Assembly: GCA_958295765.1 (NCBI GenBank)
Contig: CATQHB010000001.1
Coordinates: forward strand, 124,001 to 188,000
From: an uncultured Dehalococcoidia bacterium
GTDB lineage: Bacteria > Chloroflexota > Dehalococcoidia > Lucifugimonadales > UBA3495
Reading direction: 5' to 3'
DNA length: 64,000 nt
Shown here: positions 49,820 through 57,065 of the stretch, in pieces
How the letters are laid out: every line of letters starts with the position of its first letter
Position numbering within the stretch: the first letter of the stretch is position 1
Notes under the pieces: generated by a model
Database searches by the model: none
What the model was told of the DNA's origin: nothing
What the model saw: the letters and a program-made list of their open reading frames with translations, nothing else
Made by a program: the position numbers and the translations under genes

Positions 49820-51514
49820 CTACACATCCACCTTCCGGCTGTGTATTCCGGTGGCGCCGCTGGGCCGGTTGCCCCGTTGTTCCTCAATTTGGGGCGTCCC
49901 GTCCTTCTCGGCGCAGCGCACCTCAAAGGTGTGGTCGCCTTCGGCAAAGGGCCAGTCGTAACGCCAGATAACCCAGGTGGTTTCCGACAGGGGCGACCGC
50001 AGTTGGGCGTCCTGCCAGGGGCCGTTATCGACCCGCACCTGCACCCGGGAAATGCCCCTGGCCCCGGCAAAGGCGATGCCGCCGACGGGCACCAACCGCT
50101 GCCCCCCGGTCTCAATAATGTCCCGCACCGCCACGGTGTCAATCACCGACGTGGCCCGCATCTGAGCCACTTCATCCCAGCCCCGTTCTACCCAGTAGCC
50201 TTCCCGATACTCCTCGGTTACTTCCATAGATATTATCCACTTGGGCTGTTTCATCCCGTAGCGGTCGGGCAGCCAGATACGCAGGGGAAAGCCGTGGTCA
50301 AAGGGCAGCGGCTCGCCGTCCCAGGCGTAGCAGAGCATTATCCGCTCGTCGGAGGCAATCAAATCCAGGGCCACCGTCTCATAGAACCCGTCGGCGGACT
50401 TGATGACCAGGTAGCGGGCGTTGGCCGCCGGCTGCACGTCGGCCAGTACCTTTTGCAGGCTGACCCCGGTCCACCAAGTAGTGCTAATCAGCGTGGTGCC
50501 GATGCGCCCGGAGATGCAGGACAGGGTAACGTACTGGTCCCGGGAGGGGTAGTCCATTATTTGAGTCAGGGTCAACTCCGCCGGGTTGGCGACCAGCCCG
50601 GTGATGGGCAGCGTCCAGGTGGAAATTTCAATAAAGGTCGGCTCGGTACGCAGGAAAACCTGGTAGTGGTCCTCCACCGGGGTATATTCCGGGCGGGTGC
50701 CCGGGGCCGGCGTTACCGGGTCGCCGTCGTTGGGCAGGGGACGGCGGGGCGGCATCTCCGCCGCCGGCATCGAGTCGGCCACCGATTCGGCGATACGGCT
50801 CCGTTCCCCCTGGGCCATCACCGCGCCCAGGCCGGCGCTGGCGACGGTGATGGTGGCGGTAGTGGCCCCCAACCGGACCAGAAACTGGCGGCGGTTGATG
50901 ACGCTGACCGAGCGGGTTTCTCCGTCCACCAGCACCCCCGGGCCGCCAACTGCCGCCGTTGCCGCCGCCGGCCCGGCCAGCCGGCGGGACAGGTAACCGG
51001 CCGCCAGACCCCAGACCAGGAACAACACCATCAGCACGATAAAGGTTACCACCGGGTTCATCGTGGACTGGCCCATCGGCAGGCTCACGATAGTCAAGGG
51101 CAGGCCGAAGATTATCCCGACTATCAGGCCGGGCAGCAGGTTGGACGTTAGGCCGGCGTCGGTGTAGGCCGGCGTGTCATCCCCCTCCCGGTACTTCCTC
51201 ACGATGAAAAAGACGGCGCAAACCGCCACGCCGATGAGGAAGAAGAAGAAAATGGCGCCCAACTGCTCGCCGGTCTTGGCGGCGGCGGCTACGCTCAGCC
51301 CGGCCAGCCGCAGGCCGTCAATCATCAGGTCAATGCCCATCGTAACCAGCGGGCCGGGCATTTCCCGGGCAATCCAGTCAAACAGGGCAAAGGGCGTAAA
51401 GGGCAAGTCAAACAGCTTGTCCACCAGGTACATTAACCCGATAAGCGGGGCGGTCAACAGCCCGCCAGCCAATGCGCCAAAACCCAGGCCAGAACGCAGT
51501 TTCTGCATCATCAC
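49820..51514 (-). CDS. Membrane-fused molybdopterin oxidoreductase (sulfite-oxidase/YedY fold)
   Basis: 564 residues. Residues 1-180 form about four membrane spans (LAGGLLTAPLIGLMYLVD, GAIFFFFLIGVAVCAVFFIV, LPGLIVGIIFGLPLTIVSLP, VVTFIVLMVLFLVWGLAAGY). A twin-arginine-like segment NRRQFLVRLGATTATITVAS follows at 207-226. The SUOX-fold domain has the molybdenum ligand C333 in VTLSCISGRIG and the dimerisation-type C-terminal domain (VAVRDIIETGGQRLVPVGGI). The substrate is unknown; no heme partner is adjacent. Confidence 0.87.
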   Translation of the reverse strand: MMMQKLRSGLGFGALAGGLLTAPLIGLMYLVDKLFDLPFTPFALFDWIAREMPGPLVTMGIDLMIDGLRLAGLSVAAAAKTGEQLGAIFFFFLIGVAVCAVFFIVRKYREGDDTPAYTDAGLTSNLLPGLIVGIIFGLPLTIVSLPMGQSTMNPVVTFIVLMVLFLVWGLAAGYLSRRLAGPAAATAAVGGPGVLVDGETRSVSVINRRQFLVRLGATTATITVASAGLGAVMAQGERSRIAESVADSMPAAEMPPRRPLPNDGDPVTPAPGTRPEYTPVEDHYQVFLRTEPTFIEISTWTLPITGLVANPAELTLTQIMDYPSRDQYVTLSCISGRIGTTLISTTWWTGVSLQKVLADVQPAANARYLVIKSADGFYETVALDLIASDERIMLCYAWDGEPLPFDHGFPLRIWLPDRYGMKQPKWIISMEVTEEYREGYWVERGWDEVAQMRATSVIDTVAVRDIIETGGQRLVPVGGIAFAGARGISRVQVRVDNGPWQDAQLRSPLSETTWVIWRYDWPFAEGDHTFEVRCAEKDGTPQIEEQRGNRPSGATGIHSRKVDV

Positions 51515-51834
51515 ACCTTCCTGACCAACAACTCCCGATTATAGTTCCGATAATTTTAACTTATACGCCCGCTATAGTACCATAGGATTTATGGGAATAC
51601 CGGATAATTGCCCAAACCCCAAGCAACCGTCGTTCCGGCGAAAGCCGGAATCCAGGAAATCCTACTGGAAAAGAACGATACGGCTACCCAGCGTTCTGGA
51701 TTCCGGCTTTCGCCGGAACGACGGTTTGATAGCCGGGATGACTGGTCTATAGCCGGGAACTTTTCCCATACCGGCAGCGTCCTGTTTTGTAGTAAAATCC
51801 GGTTCTACTATTTCACTCAAGACGGGTGGGGGCG
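51515..51834. other. Gene-free spacer with family A repeat
   Basis: Family A copy 14 (51627-51725). 51530-51600 is AT-rich and probably holds the promoter of the oxidoreductase. Nothing else is seen. Confidence 0.65.
51627..51725. repeat. Family A repeat, copy 14
   Basis: 98 bp, with a diverged centre (TACTGGAAAAGAACGATACG). Confidence 0.9.
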
Positions 51835-53115
51835 ATGAAAAGAGTTACCGGTTCCCTGGCAATTATCCTGATTGCGGCGTCAGCCCTGCTGCTGGCCTGC
51901 GCCGGCGCCACTTCGGAGTCGGCGCCGGCCGCGCCGGCGCCCCTAATCGGGGAACAGTCGGCCAGTTTCGGGCTGGATCGGCCCTTGCCGGCCCGGGCAA
52001 TGGCCGAAATGGAATCAATGGCGCAAGAGGTAATGCAGGAGGACGCCTCCGGTTACGATATGGAAACTGCCGCCATGGCTACCCCGCCGCCGGCCCCGAT
52101 GTCGGAAATGGCAGCAATGGAGCCGGCGGCCCAGCGGTCGGCGGGGGGCGACGGTATCGGCAACGGCAACAGCCGGCAATCGCCGCAAACCGTCCAGCGC
52201 AAGGTAATATCCATCGCCACCGTGTCCCTGGAGGTGGAGTCGGTGGAAACGGCGGTAGGGCAGGTGCGGGACATTGCCGGACGTTTGGGCGGGTTCGTAG
52301 AGCAGTTGTCCAGCTCCGGCGGTTCGGAAAGCCCCTTTGCCGAGTTGACCGTGCGCGTTCCCCAACCCCAGTTTGAGCCGGCCCTGACGCGCATCGAGGC
52401 CCTGGGCGAGGTGCAGTCCCGCGAGTTGGGCAGCGAGGACGTTACGGAGCAGTTTATTGACCTGTCCGCCCGGCTGCGGACTTCCCGCCGGGAGGAACAG
52501 AGCCTGCTGGCCCTGCTGGAACGGAGCAGCAGCGTAACCGAGATTCTGACCGTGGAGCGGGAACTGACCCGGGTGCGCTCGGATATTGAGCGGGCGCAGG
52601 GGCAGTTGACCTTCCTGGAGCGGCAGGTGGACCTGGCGACCATCCGCGTCGTCCTGTTCCCGCCGGGGACGCTGCCCACCAACCCGCCGGTCGCCAGCTA
52701 CACAATGGACGTTTCCAATGTGTCGGACCGGGTGGCCCGGCTCAAGAACTTCATCGCCGGCCTGGGCGGGGAACTGGACGAGGTGCATCTGTTGACCTTC
52801 TCCGACGGGGAGCAGGCGGACATCACCTTCCGGGTGTTTGCCCAGGACTTTGACCGGACGGCGGAGTTCATCGAGGGCCAAGGCCGGACGCGCTACCGGG
52901 AACTGCGGGAGGGGATTAACCTGCCGGGGGAGGAGACGCCCCGGCCCAAGCGGCCCGAGGCCCAAATCGTGGTGTCCTACGTGGATCAGGACTTTAACTT
53001 CCAGCCCTGGCTGCTGGTCAGCATCGTCGTAGTAGTAGCGGCGCTGGCCGGCGGCACGGCCTTCCTGATGCGGCTGGCCTACCGCCGGGGCAGGATGCGG
53101 GGCAGCTTTATTTAG
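51835..53115 (+). CDS. DUF4349 lipoprotein
   Basis: 426 residues. The signal peptide ends in the lipobox LLLACAG. Residues ~30-115 are low-complexity Ala/Pro/Met. The DUF4349 domain follows: VSLEVESVETAVGQVRDIAG, RLGGFVEQLSSSGGS, TVRVPQPQFEPALTRIEALG, and a coiled-coil ARLRTSRREEQSLLALLER, VERELTRVRSDIERAQGQL. The C-terminus has one membrane span (LLVSIVVVVAALAGGTAFLM). Envelope protein of unknown role. The start is ATG 51835; a GTG three codons earlier is possible. Confidence 0.85.
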   Translation: MKRVTGSLAIILIAASALLLACAGATSESAPAAPAPLIGEQSASFGLDRPLPARAMAEMESMAQEVMQEDASGYDMETAAMATPPPAPMSEMAAMEPAAQRSAGGDGIGNGNSRQSPQTVQRKVISIATVSLEVESVETAVGQVRDIAGRLGGFVEQLSSSGGSESPFAELTVRVPQPQFEPALTRIEALGEVQSRELGSEDVTEQFIDLSARLRTSRREEQSLLALLERSSSVTEILTVERELTRVRSDIERAQGQLTFLERQVDLATIRVVLFPPGTLPTNPPVASYTMDVSNVSDRVARLKNFIAGLGGELDEVHLLTFSDGEQADITFRVFAQDFDRTAEFIEGQGRTRYRELREGINLPGEETPRPKRPEAQIVVSYVDQDFNFQPWLLVSIVVVVAALAGGTAFLMRLAYRRGRMRGSFI

Positions 53116-53193
53116 GGAATTACGAATTAGGAATTAGGAATTAGGAATTAAAAATTATCAATTCCTAATTCTTAATTCTTAATTTTTAATTAC
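53116..53193. repeat. AT-rich inverted repeat, possible terminator
   Basis: Tandem GAATTAGGAATTAGG units followed by their complement (AATTCCTAATTCTTAATTC). This ~78-base AT-rich palindrome starts one base after the DUF4349 stop and is unlike the GC-rich surroundings. Confidence 0.7.
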
Positions 53194-53297
53194 CCTGTAC
53201 CTGGCTGGGCTTACCGGCTATAATTCCGGCAGATTAAACTTGGTAATGCAGGGCCTGGCAAGGCAGGAAAAGCTAGAAAGGAAAGGAACGGTTGAAT

Positions 53298-53747
53298 ATG
53301 GCAGATGGCAAGTTTACCGAGTGGGTTCACGGGGCCAGTATGCAGGTGGAGTACCTGAGCCGCATTACCTCGGTGCGGCACACCGGGCCTTTTGTCCGCA
53401 TCGAGGGCGCCGGCGGGCAGAATACCTGGGTTCACTTCCCCATCCCTACGCCGGCGATTGCCGACGGCAAGGCGACCCGGGCCGAGGCCGCCCTGGTCAG
53501 CTTTCGGACCCGTCCCTACGCCACCGTCCACGAAGTAATCGTGTACGACGGGGAAAAGCGCATCGCCGAGCACATGGACTTGGGCTTGCAGGGCGATAAC
53601 CTGGACGCCCGCTTTGAGGTTCCCGGCGCCCCGGAGGTTCAGAAGGGCCTGAACGTCACCGTAGGCGTAACCTTCGGCGACCAAGCCCCCGACACCCGCT
53701 CCCTGCAAATAGAAATAGTCGGCGTAGGCATAGAGTTTGCCCGGTAG
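53298..53747 (+). CDS. DUF6623-like protein
   Basis: 149 residues, beta-rich: FTEWVHGASMQVEYLSRITS, NTWVHFPIPTPAIADGK, ALVSFRTRPYATVHEVIVYD. It fits a family of unknown function. There is no signal peptide. AAGGAAC lies 8 bases before the ATG; a TATAAT at 53219-53224 is a possible -10. Confidence 0.6.
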   Translation: MADGKFTEWVHGASMQVEYLSRITSVRHTGPFVRIEGAGGQNTWVHFPIPTPAIADGKATRAEAALVSFRTRPYATVHEVIVYDGEKRIAEHMDLGLQGDNLDARFEVPGAPEVQKGLNVTVGVTFGDQAPDTRSLQIEIVGVGIEFAR

Positions 53748-53782
53748 CGGGGTAGCAGAAGTTACAACTGGAACTATCAATT

Positions 53783-53806
53783 GGTAGGGGCGGGTTTGCA
53801 ACCCGG
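53783..53806. repeat. Family C half-unit
   Basis: GTAGGGGCGGGTTTGCAACCC hairpin. Confidence 0.65.
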
Positions 53807-53851
53807 CTTGAGCCTTGTCCGCTCATCCTGAGCTTGTCGAAGGACGAACAA

Positions 53852-54005
53852 AGGGCAATCGCATTATAAACCCGTCGTTCCGGCGAAAGCCGGAATCCAG
53901 AAAGCTCGGTAGCCGGAACATCTTTTTCCGTGAGGATTTCCTGGATTCCGGCTTTCGCCGGAACGACGGTTGCTTGGGTTGCCCTGGTTAAGCCGCGATT
54001 GCCCT
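53852..54005. repeat. Family A element, copy 15, with perfect terminal inverted repeats
   Basis: 154 bp. Ends AGGGCAATCGC and GCGATTGCCCT are perfect inverted repeats; the core palindrome is 53872-53970. It is flanked on both sides by direct copies of a family B half-unit (CCTTGTCCGCTCATCCTGAG), at 53815 and 54009. Confidence 0.92.
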
Positions 54006-54014
54006 GGCCCTTGT

Positions 54015-54099
54015 CCGCTCATCCTGAGCTTGTCGAAGGATAAACAAAAGAACAATCTCCGGATGCGGTAGGATGGTTCGACAAGCTCACCATGAGCGG
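54015..54099. repeat. Family B palindrome
   Basis: Arms CCGCTCATCCTGAGCTTGTC and GACAAGCTCACCATGAGCGG. Confidence 0.85.
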
Positions 54100-54155
54100 A
54101 TTTCGGGCCTTGAACAATCTCCGGTGTCATAATGTATGGACGCTTGCCCCCATCC

Positions 54156-55430
54156 CTACAACATCCCCCCCAACCCGGCCAGCCCGCTCAACCAACCCAT
54201 AACTCCGGCGCCGACGATTACCAGCGGCGCCGGCAGGCGGTAGAACAGTACGGCGCCAAAGGCCAGCAGGGCGATGACCGCTCCGGCCGGGCCGGGCGTT
54301 GCCCGCTCCCACAGCAGAAATACCACGCCTACCACCAGGCCAATGGCGGTGGCGTTCACGCCGACCAGGACAATCTGCGCCCAGGGGTAGCGCCGCACCC
54401 GCTCCCAGAAGGGCAGGACGGCGTAGATGACCAGCACTCCCGGCAGGAACAGCCCCACCAACGCCAGCAGCAACCCCGGCACGCCGCCGGCTACCGCCCC
54501 CAGGTAGGCGCTGAAGCTGAACATCGGCCCCGGCAAGGCCAGCATCAGGGCAAAGCCGTCCAGGAACTGCTGCTCCGTCACCCAGCCGGTATCCACCACC
54601 TCGGTCAACAGCATGGGCAGCACCACCTGGCCGCCGCCGAAAATCAGCGACCCGGTGCGGTAAAAGGACTCCAAGAGTTGCAGGGCCGGCCAGTCAAAGA
54701 CCAGCCTGGCCCCAATGAGTCCGGCCAGCAGGCCAAAGAAAAGCAGCAGCAGCAGGACGCCGGCGACCCGGGAGATGCCCAGGTTGTCCAGGGGTACGCC
54801 GTCCCCCGGCTCCCGTCCGGCCTCATTACGCCGGCCCCGCAGGGCAACGGCGCTGACCAGGCCGCCCAGGGCCAGGGTCGCCGGAAAGACCCAGGGCTGG
54901 CTGACCAGGATGGTTACCGCCGCGCCCAGCAGCATCAGCCCCATAGTCAGTCGGGTGTTGACCACCACCTGCCCCAATCGCCAGGCGGCCACCGCTACCA
55001 GGGCCACCGTCGCCGGCTGGATGCCGTCCAGCCAGGCCGGGCGGTCTCCGTCGGCCAGAAAGTAGGTCATCCCCAAGCCGGCCAGGGCCATAATCGTCGC
55101 CGCCGGCAATAGGAACAGGAACAGGGCCAGCAACCCGCCCAAAGGCCCGGCCCGGGCCGCGCCCACGGCCACCACCATCTGGGTAGAAGTAGGGCCGGGC
55201 AATCCCTGGCCCAGCCCCAGCAGTTCCACAAAGCGCTGCTCGTCCAGCCAGCGGCGGCGGGCGACAAACCGCTCCTGGAGCAGGGCGATATGGGCCTGCG
55301 GCCCGCCGAAGGCAATCCAGCCAAAAGGCAGAAAAGCCCAGCCTACCTCAGCCAGGCGGCGGCCCAATGAGGCCCCCGGCCCGGCCTCACCGGCCAAGGG
55401 TAACGCCCCCGGAGTTAAACGGCGGCCCAA
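54156..55430 (-). CDS. chrA: Chromate transporter, two-domain ChrA
   Basis: 424 residues with two homologous CHR halves. The first holds FLPFGWIAFGGPQAHIALLQ, VELLGLGQGLPGPTSTQMVV; the second SLIFGGGQVVLPMLLTEVVD, GFALMLALPGPMFSFSAYLG. There are about 10-12 membrane spans. It probably expels chromate or transports a related oxyanion. The likely start is TTG at 55430 with a weak SD. It is monocistronic. Confidence 0.92.
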   Translation of the reverse strand: MGRRLTPGALPLAGEAGPGASLGRRLAEVGWAFLPFGWIAFGGPQAHIALLQERFVARRRWLDEQRFVELLGLGQGLPGPTSTQMVVAVGAARAGPLGGLLALFLFLLPAATIMALAGLGMTYFLADGDRPAWLDGIQPATVALVAVAAWRLGQVVVNTRLTMGLMLLGAAVTILVSQPWVFPATLALGGLVSAVALRGRRNEAGREPGDGVPLDNLGISRVAGVLLLLLFFGLLAGLIGARLVFDWPALQLLESFYRTGSLIFGGGQVVLPMLLTEVVDTGWVTEQQFLDGFALMLALPGPMFSFSAYLGAVAGGVPGLLLALVGLFLPGVLVIYAVLPFWERVRRYPWAQIVLVGVNATAIGLVVGVVFLLWERATPGPAGAVIALLAFGAVLFYRLPAPLVIVGAGVMGWLSGLAGLGGML

Positions 55431-55583
55431 AGTGCATTGCTAATTTTCCTTTTCCTTGCATATATCGCACCGCCCGGCATTGTAACCCCTAACCGCCCAG
55501 CGCTCAATCCGCAGTCCATCAATTCCCGGGGCTTTCGGTTCCTGACTTGTACCCCATACAACATATAACTGCACAACATATAA

Positions 55584-55680
55584 CCGCTCATGGTGAGCTT
55601 GTCGAACCATCCCGATTCCGTCCTTCGACAAGCTCAGGATGAGCGGGGTGGAATGGTTCGACAGGCTCACCATGAGCGGG
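55584..55680. repeat. Family B palindrome with an extra arm
   Basis: CCGCTCATGGTGAGCTTGTC, GACAAGCTCAGGATGAGCGG, then a further CGACAGGCTCACCATGAGCG. Confidence 0.85.
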
Positions 55681-55734
55681 TGAGAGGCTTATCACGAGCA
55701 GAGCTTTGATAATACCGGAGTTGCTTATTTGTAA

Positions 55735-55848
55735 TGTCATTCCGACCGGAGGGAGGAATCTAAACTCCTGCATAGGTGAGATTTCTGCCGAACCGGAAAA
55801 TGGCAAGGGCAAGGCATTTTAGATTCCTCCCTCCGGTCGGAATGACAG
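55735..55848. repeat. Family D repeat, copy 5
   Basis: TGTCATTCCGACCGGAGGGA to CTCCGGTCGGAATGACA. Confidence 0.85.
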
Positions 55849-55992
55849 TAAAGCTTCGGTCGGAATGACCTAGCACTTTCAACGACGCTGAACTTGCAAC
55901 GGCGCCGAATTAGCAATGTCGCATAGCCAACGACGCAACTCATAAACCACCCGCGTACCACCAAAAGCCTCTGATATTACCCGCCCTGGGTC

Positions 55993-56021
55993 TTGACAAT
56001 GCGCCGCTTTTATAGAACAAT
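55993..56021 (+). promoter_or_regulatory. Promoter of the zinc-ribbon/RuvC-like operon
   Basis: A perfect TTGACA, 17-base spacer, AACAAT as -10. The -10 lies inside the LexA-type palindrome, so a bound repressor would block it. Confidence 0.55.
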
Positions 56022-56029
56022 TGTTCTAT
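56012..56029. promoter_or_regulatory. LexA-type SOS box
   Basis: ATAGAACAATTGTTCTAT is an 18-bp perfect palindrome with the core GAAC-N4-GTTC, the DinR/LexA operator form of Firmicutes, Actinobacteria and Chloroflexota. It lies 46 bases before the GTG start of the operon. Confidence 0.75.
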
Positions 56030-56075
56030 CAGGTTGGGGCGTAGCACCCGCCCCAGCAAAGGCGAGGGGGCAGAC

Positions 56076-56420
56076 GTGAATCATTATAGACTGAAAGCCT
56101 GTGGCAAGTGCAGCGGTGACCTGGCCCTGGACGACGGCGACTGGATTTGTCTGCAATGCGGCACCTATTACTATATCGGCCTTTACCGCCGGGACTACCC
56201 GGCCTTTGACTTGCCGGGCGCCGGGCGGCCGGAAATACCGGACTTGCCGTTGCAAGCTCCCCGCAACTCCGGGGCGGCGCCGTCCCAGGCCGAGTTGCCG
56301 GGGCTGCGGTTCCCGGCGGCCGGCCGGGAGAAATCCGGGGCCGGGGCAGCGGCATCAGTATCGGTATCAGTATCGGCCTTATCCCTGGCCGCGCCGGTTT
56401 GCTGGGCGGTTATCCGATGA
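56076..56420 (+). CDS. Zinc-ribbon small protein
   Basis: 114 residues. The N-terminal zinc ribbon has C9, C12, C25 and C28 (ACGKCSGDL and WICLQCGTYY), and the rest is a Pro/Ala/Gly-rich, probably disordered tail ending in a Ser/Val repeat. GTG start with GAGGGGG 5 bases upstream. The last codon overlaps the next gene as ATGA. Controlled by the SOS box, it may be a nucleic-acid-binding partner of the RuvC-like protein. No family name is assigned. Confidence 0.65.
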   Translation: MNHYRLKACGKCSGDLALDDGDWICLQCGTYYYIGLYRRDYPAFDLPGAGRPEIPDLPLQAPRNSGAAPSQAELPGLRFPAAGREKSGAGAAASVSVSVSALSLAAPVCWAVIR

Positions 56421-57037
56421 CCGGCGGCTACTTGACCGGCCATAGTCGGACCGGCAGCGACCTGAACGGTCTGGCTGAACAACCGGCCCCGGCGCAGTCT
56501 GATGCGATGACCCTGCTGGCCCTGGACGCCGGCGTCCGGGAAACCGGCTGGGCCATTTTCCGCACCCACCGGCCGGGCGCCGCCCCCCTGAACCATACCG
56601 GGGACAATATCGGGAATGATGCCGGGAACACCGCCGGCAGCGATACCGGCGTCATACGCCTGCCCCGCAGCCGCAGCCTGGACGCCGCCGACCGGGTGGC
56701 CCACCTGGTAAAGTGTCTGGACGGGCTGGTGGCCCGGTGGCAGCCGGCGGCGGTAGCCTACGGGCAGCCCTCGGGAATCCGGTGGCCGGTGCCTTCGCTG
56801 GAACTGCTGGACACGGCCCTGGTCAACTGGTCGGCCGGCCACCGGCTACCCCTCTACACCTACTCGGCCCAGGAAGTGCGGGCCGCCATCGCCCGCCATT
56901 CCCACGTCCCCCGGGACCAACTGGCCTACGCCGTGATGTCCCGCCTGGGGCTGATCGGCCAGAGCAAGACCACCCACGAATGGGAGGCCCTGGCAATCGG
57001 CTACTACCACCTCTGCCGCTGGCCGGCGGACGGCTGA
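56417..57037 (+). CDS. Divergent RuvC-like (RNase H fold) protein
   Basis: 206 residues. The fold is recognised by TLLALDAGVRETGWAIF (D37) and the C-terminal THEWEALAIGYYHL, where H187 and E190 match the H/D pair of RuvC. The second catalytic glutamate is not seen (AVAYGQPSG). The N-terminal 30 residues are disordered. The start ATG overlaps the stop of the zinc-ribbon gene, so they are translationally coupled. It is probably a DNA-repair-related nuclease, or an inactive binder of branched DNA, induced by damage. Confidence 0.7.
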   Translation: MTGGYLTGHSRTGSDLNGLAEQPAPAQSDAMTLLALDAGVRETGWAIFRTHRPGAAPLNHTGDNIGNDAGNTAGSDTGVIRLPRSRSLDAADRVAHLVKCLDGLVARWQPAAVAYGQPSGIRWPVPSLELLDTALVNWSAGHRLPLYTYSAQEVRAAIARHSHVPRDQLAYAVMSRLGLIGQSKTTHEWEALAIGYYHLCRWPADG

Positions 57038-57065
57038 TGCCGGTTGAGCCAGGGCCGGGATAGAT

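Larger units (their letters stand above)
55431..55992. other. Gene-free repeat spacer
   Basis: Family B (55584-55680) and family D copy 5 (55735-55848) with an extra CGGTCGGAATGAC end at 55857. 55870-55992 is unique DNA before the SOS promoter. Confidence 0.7.

Noticed and set aside
53852-54005. Family A as an insertion sequence with its own transposase
   Set aside because: Elements are about 155 bp and contain no gene; no transposase or integrase is visible anywhere in the window.
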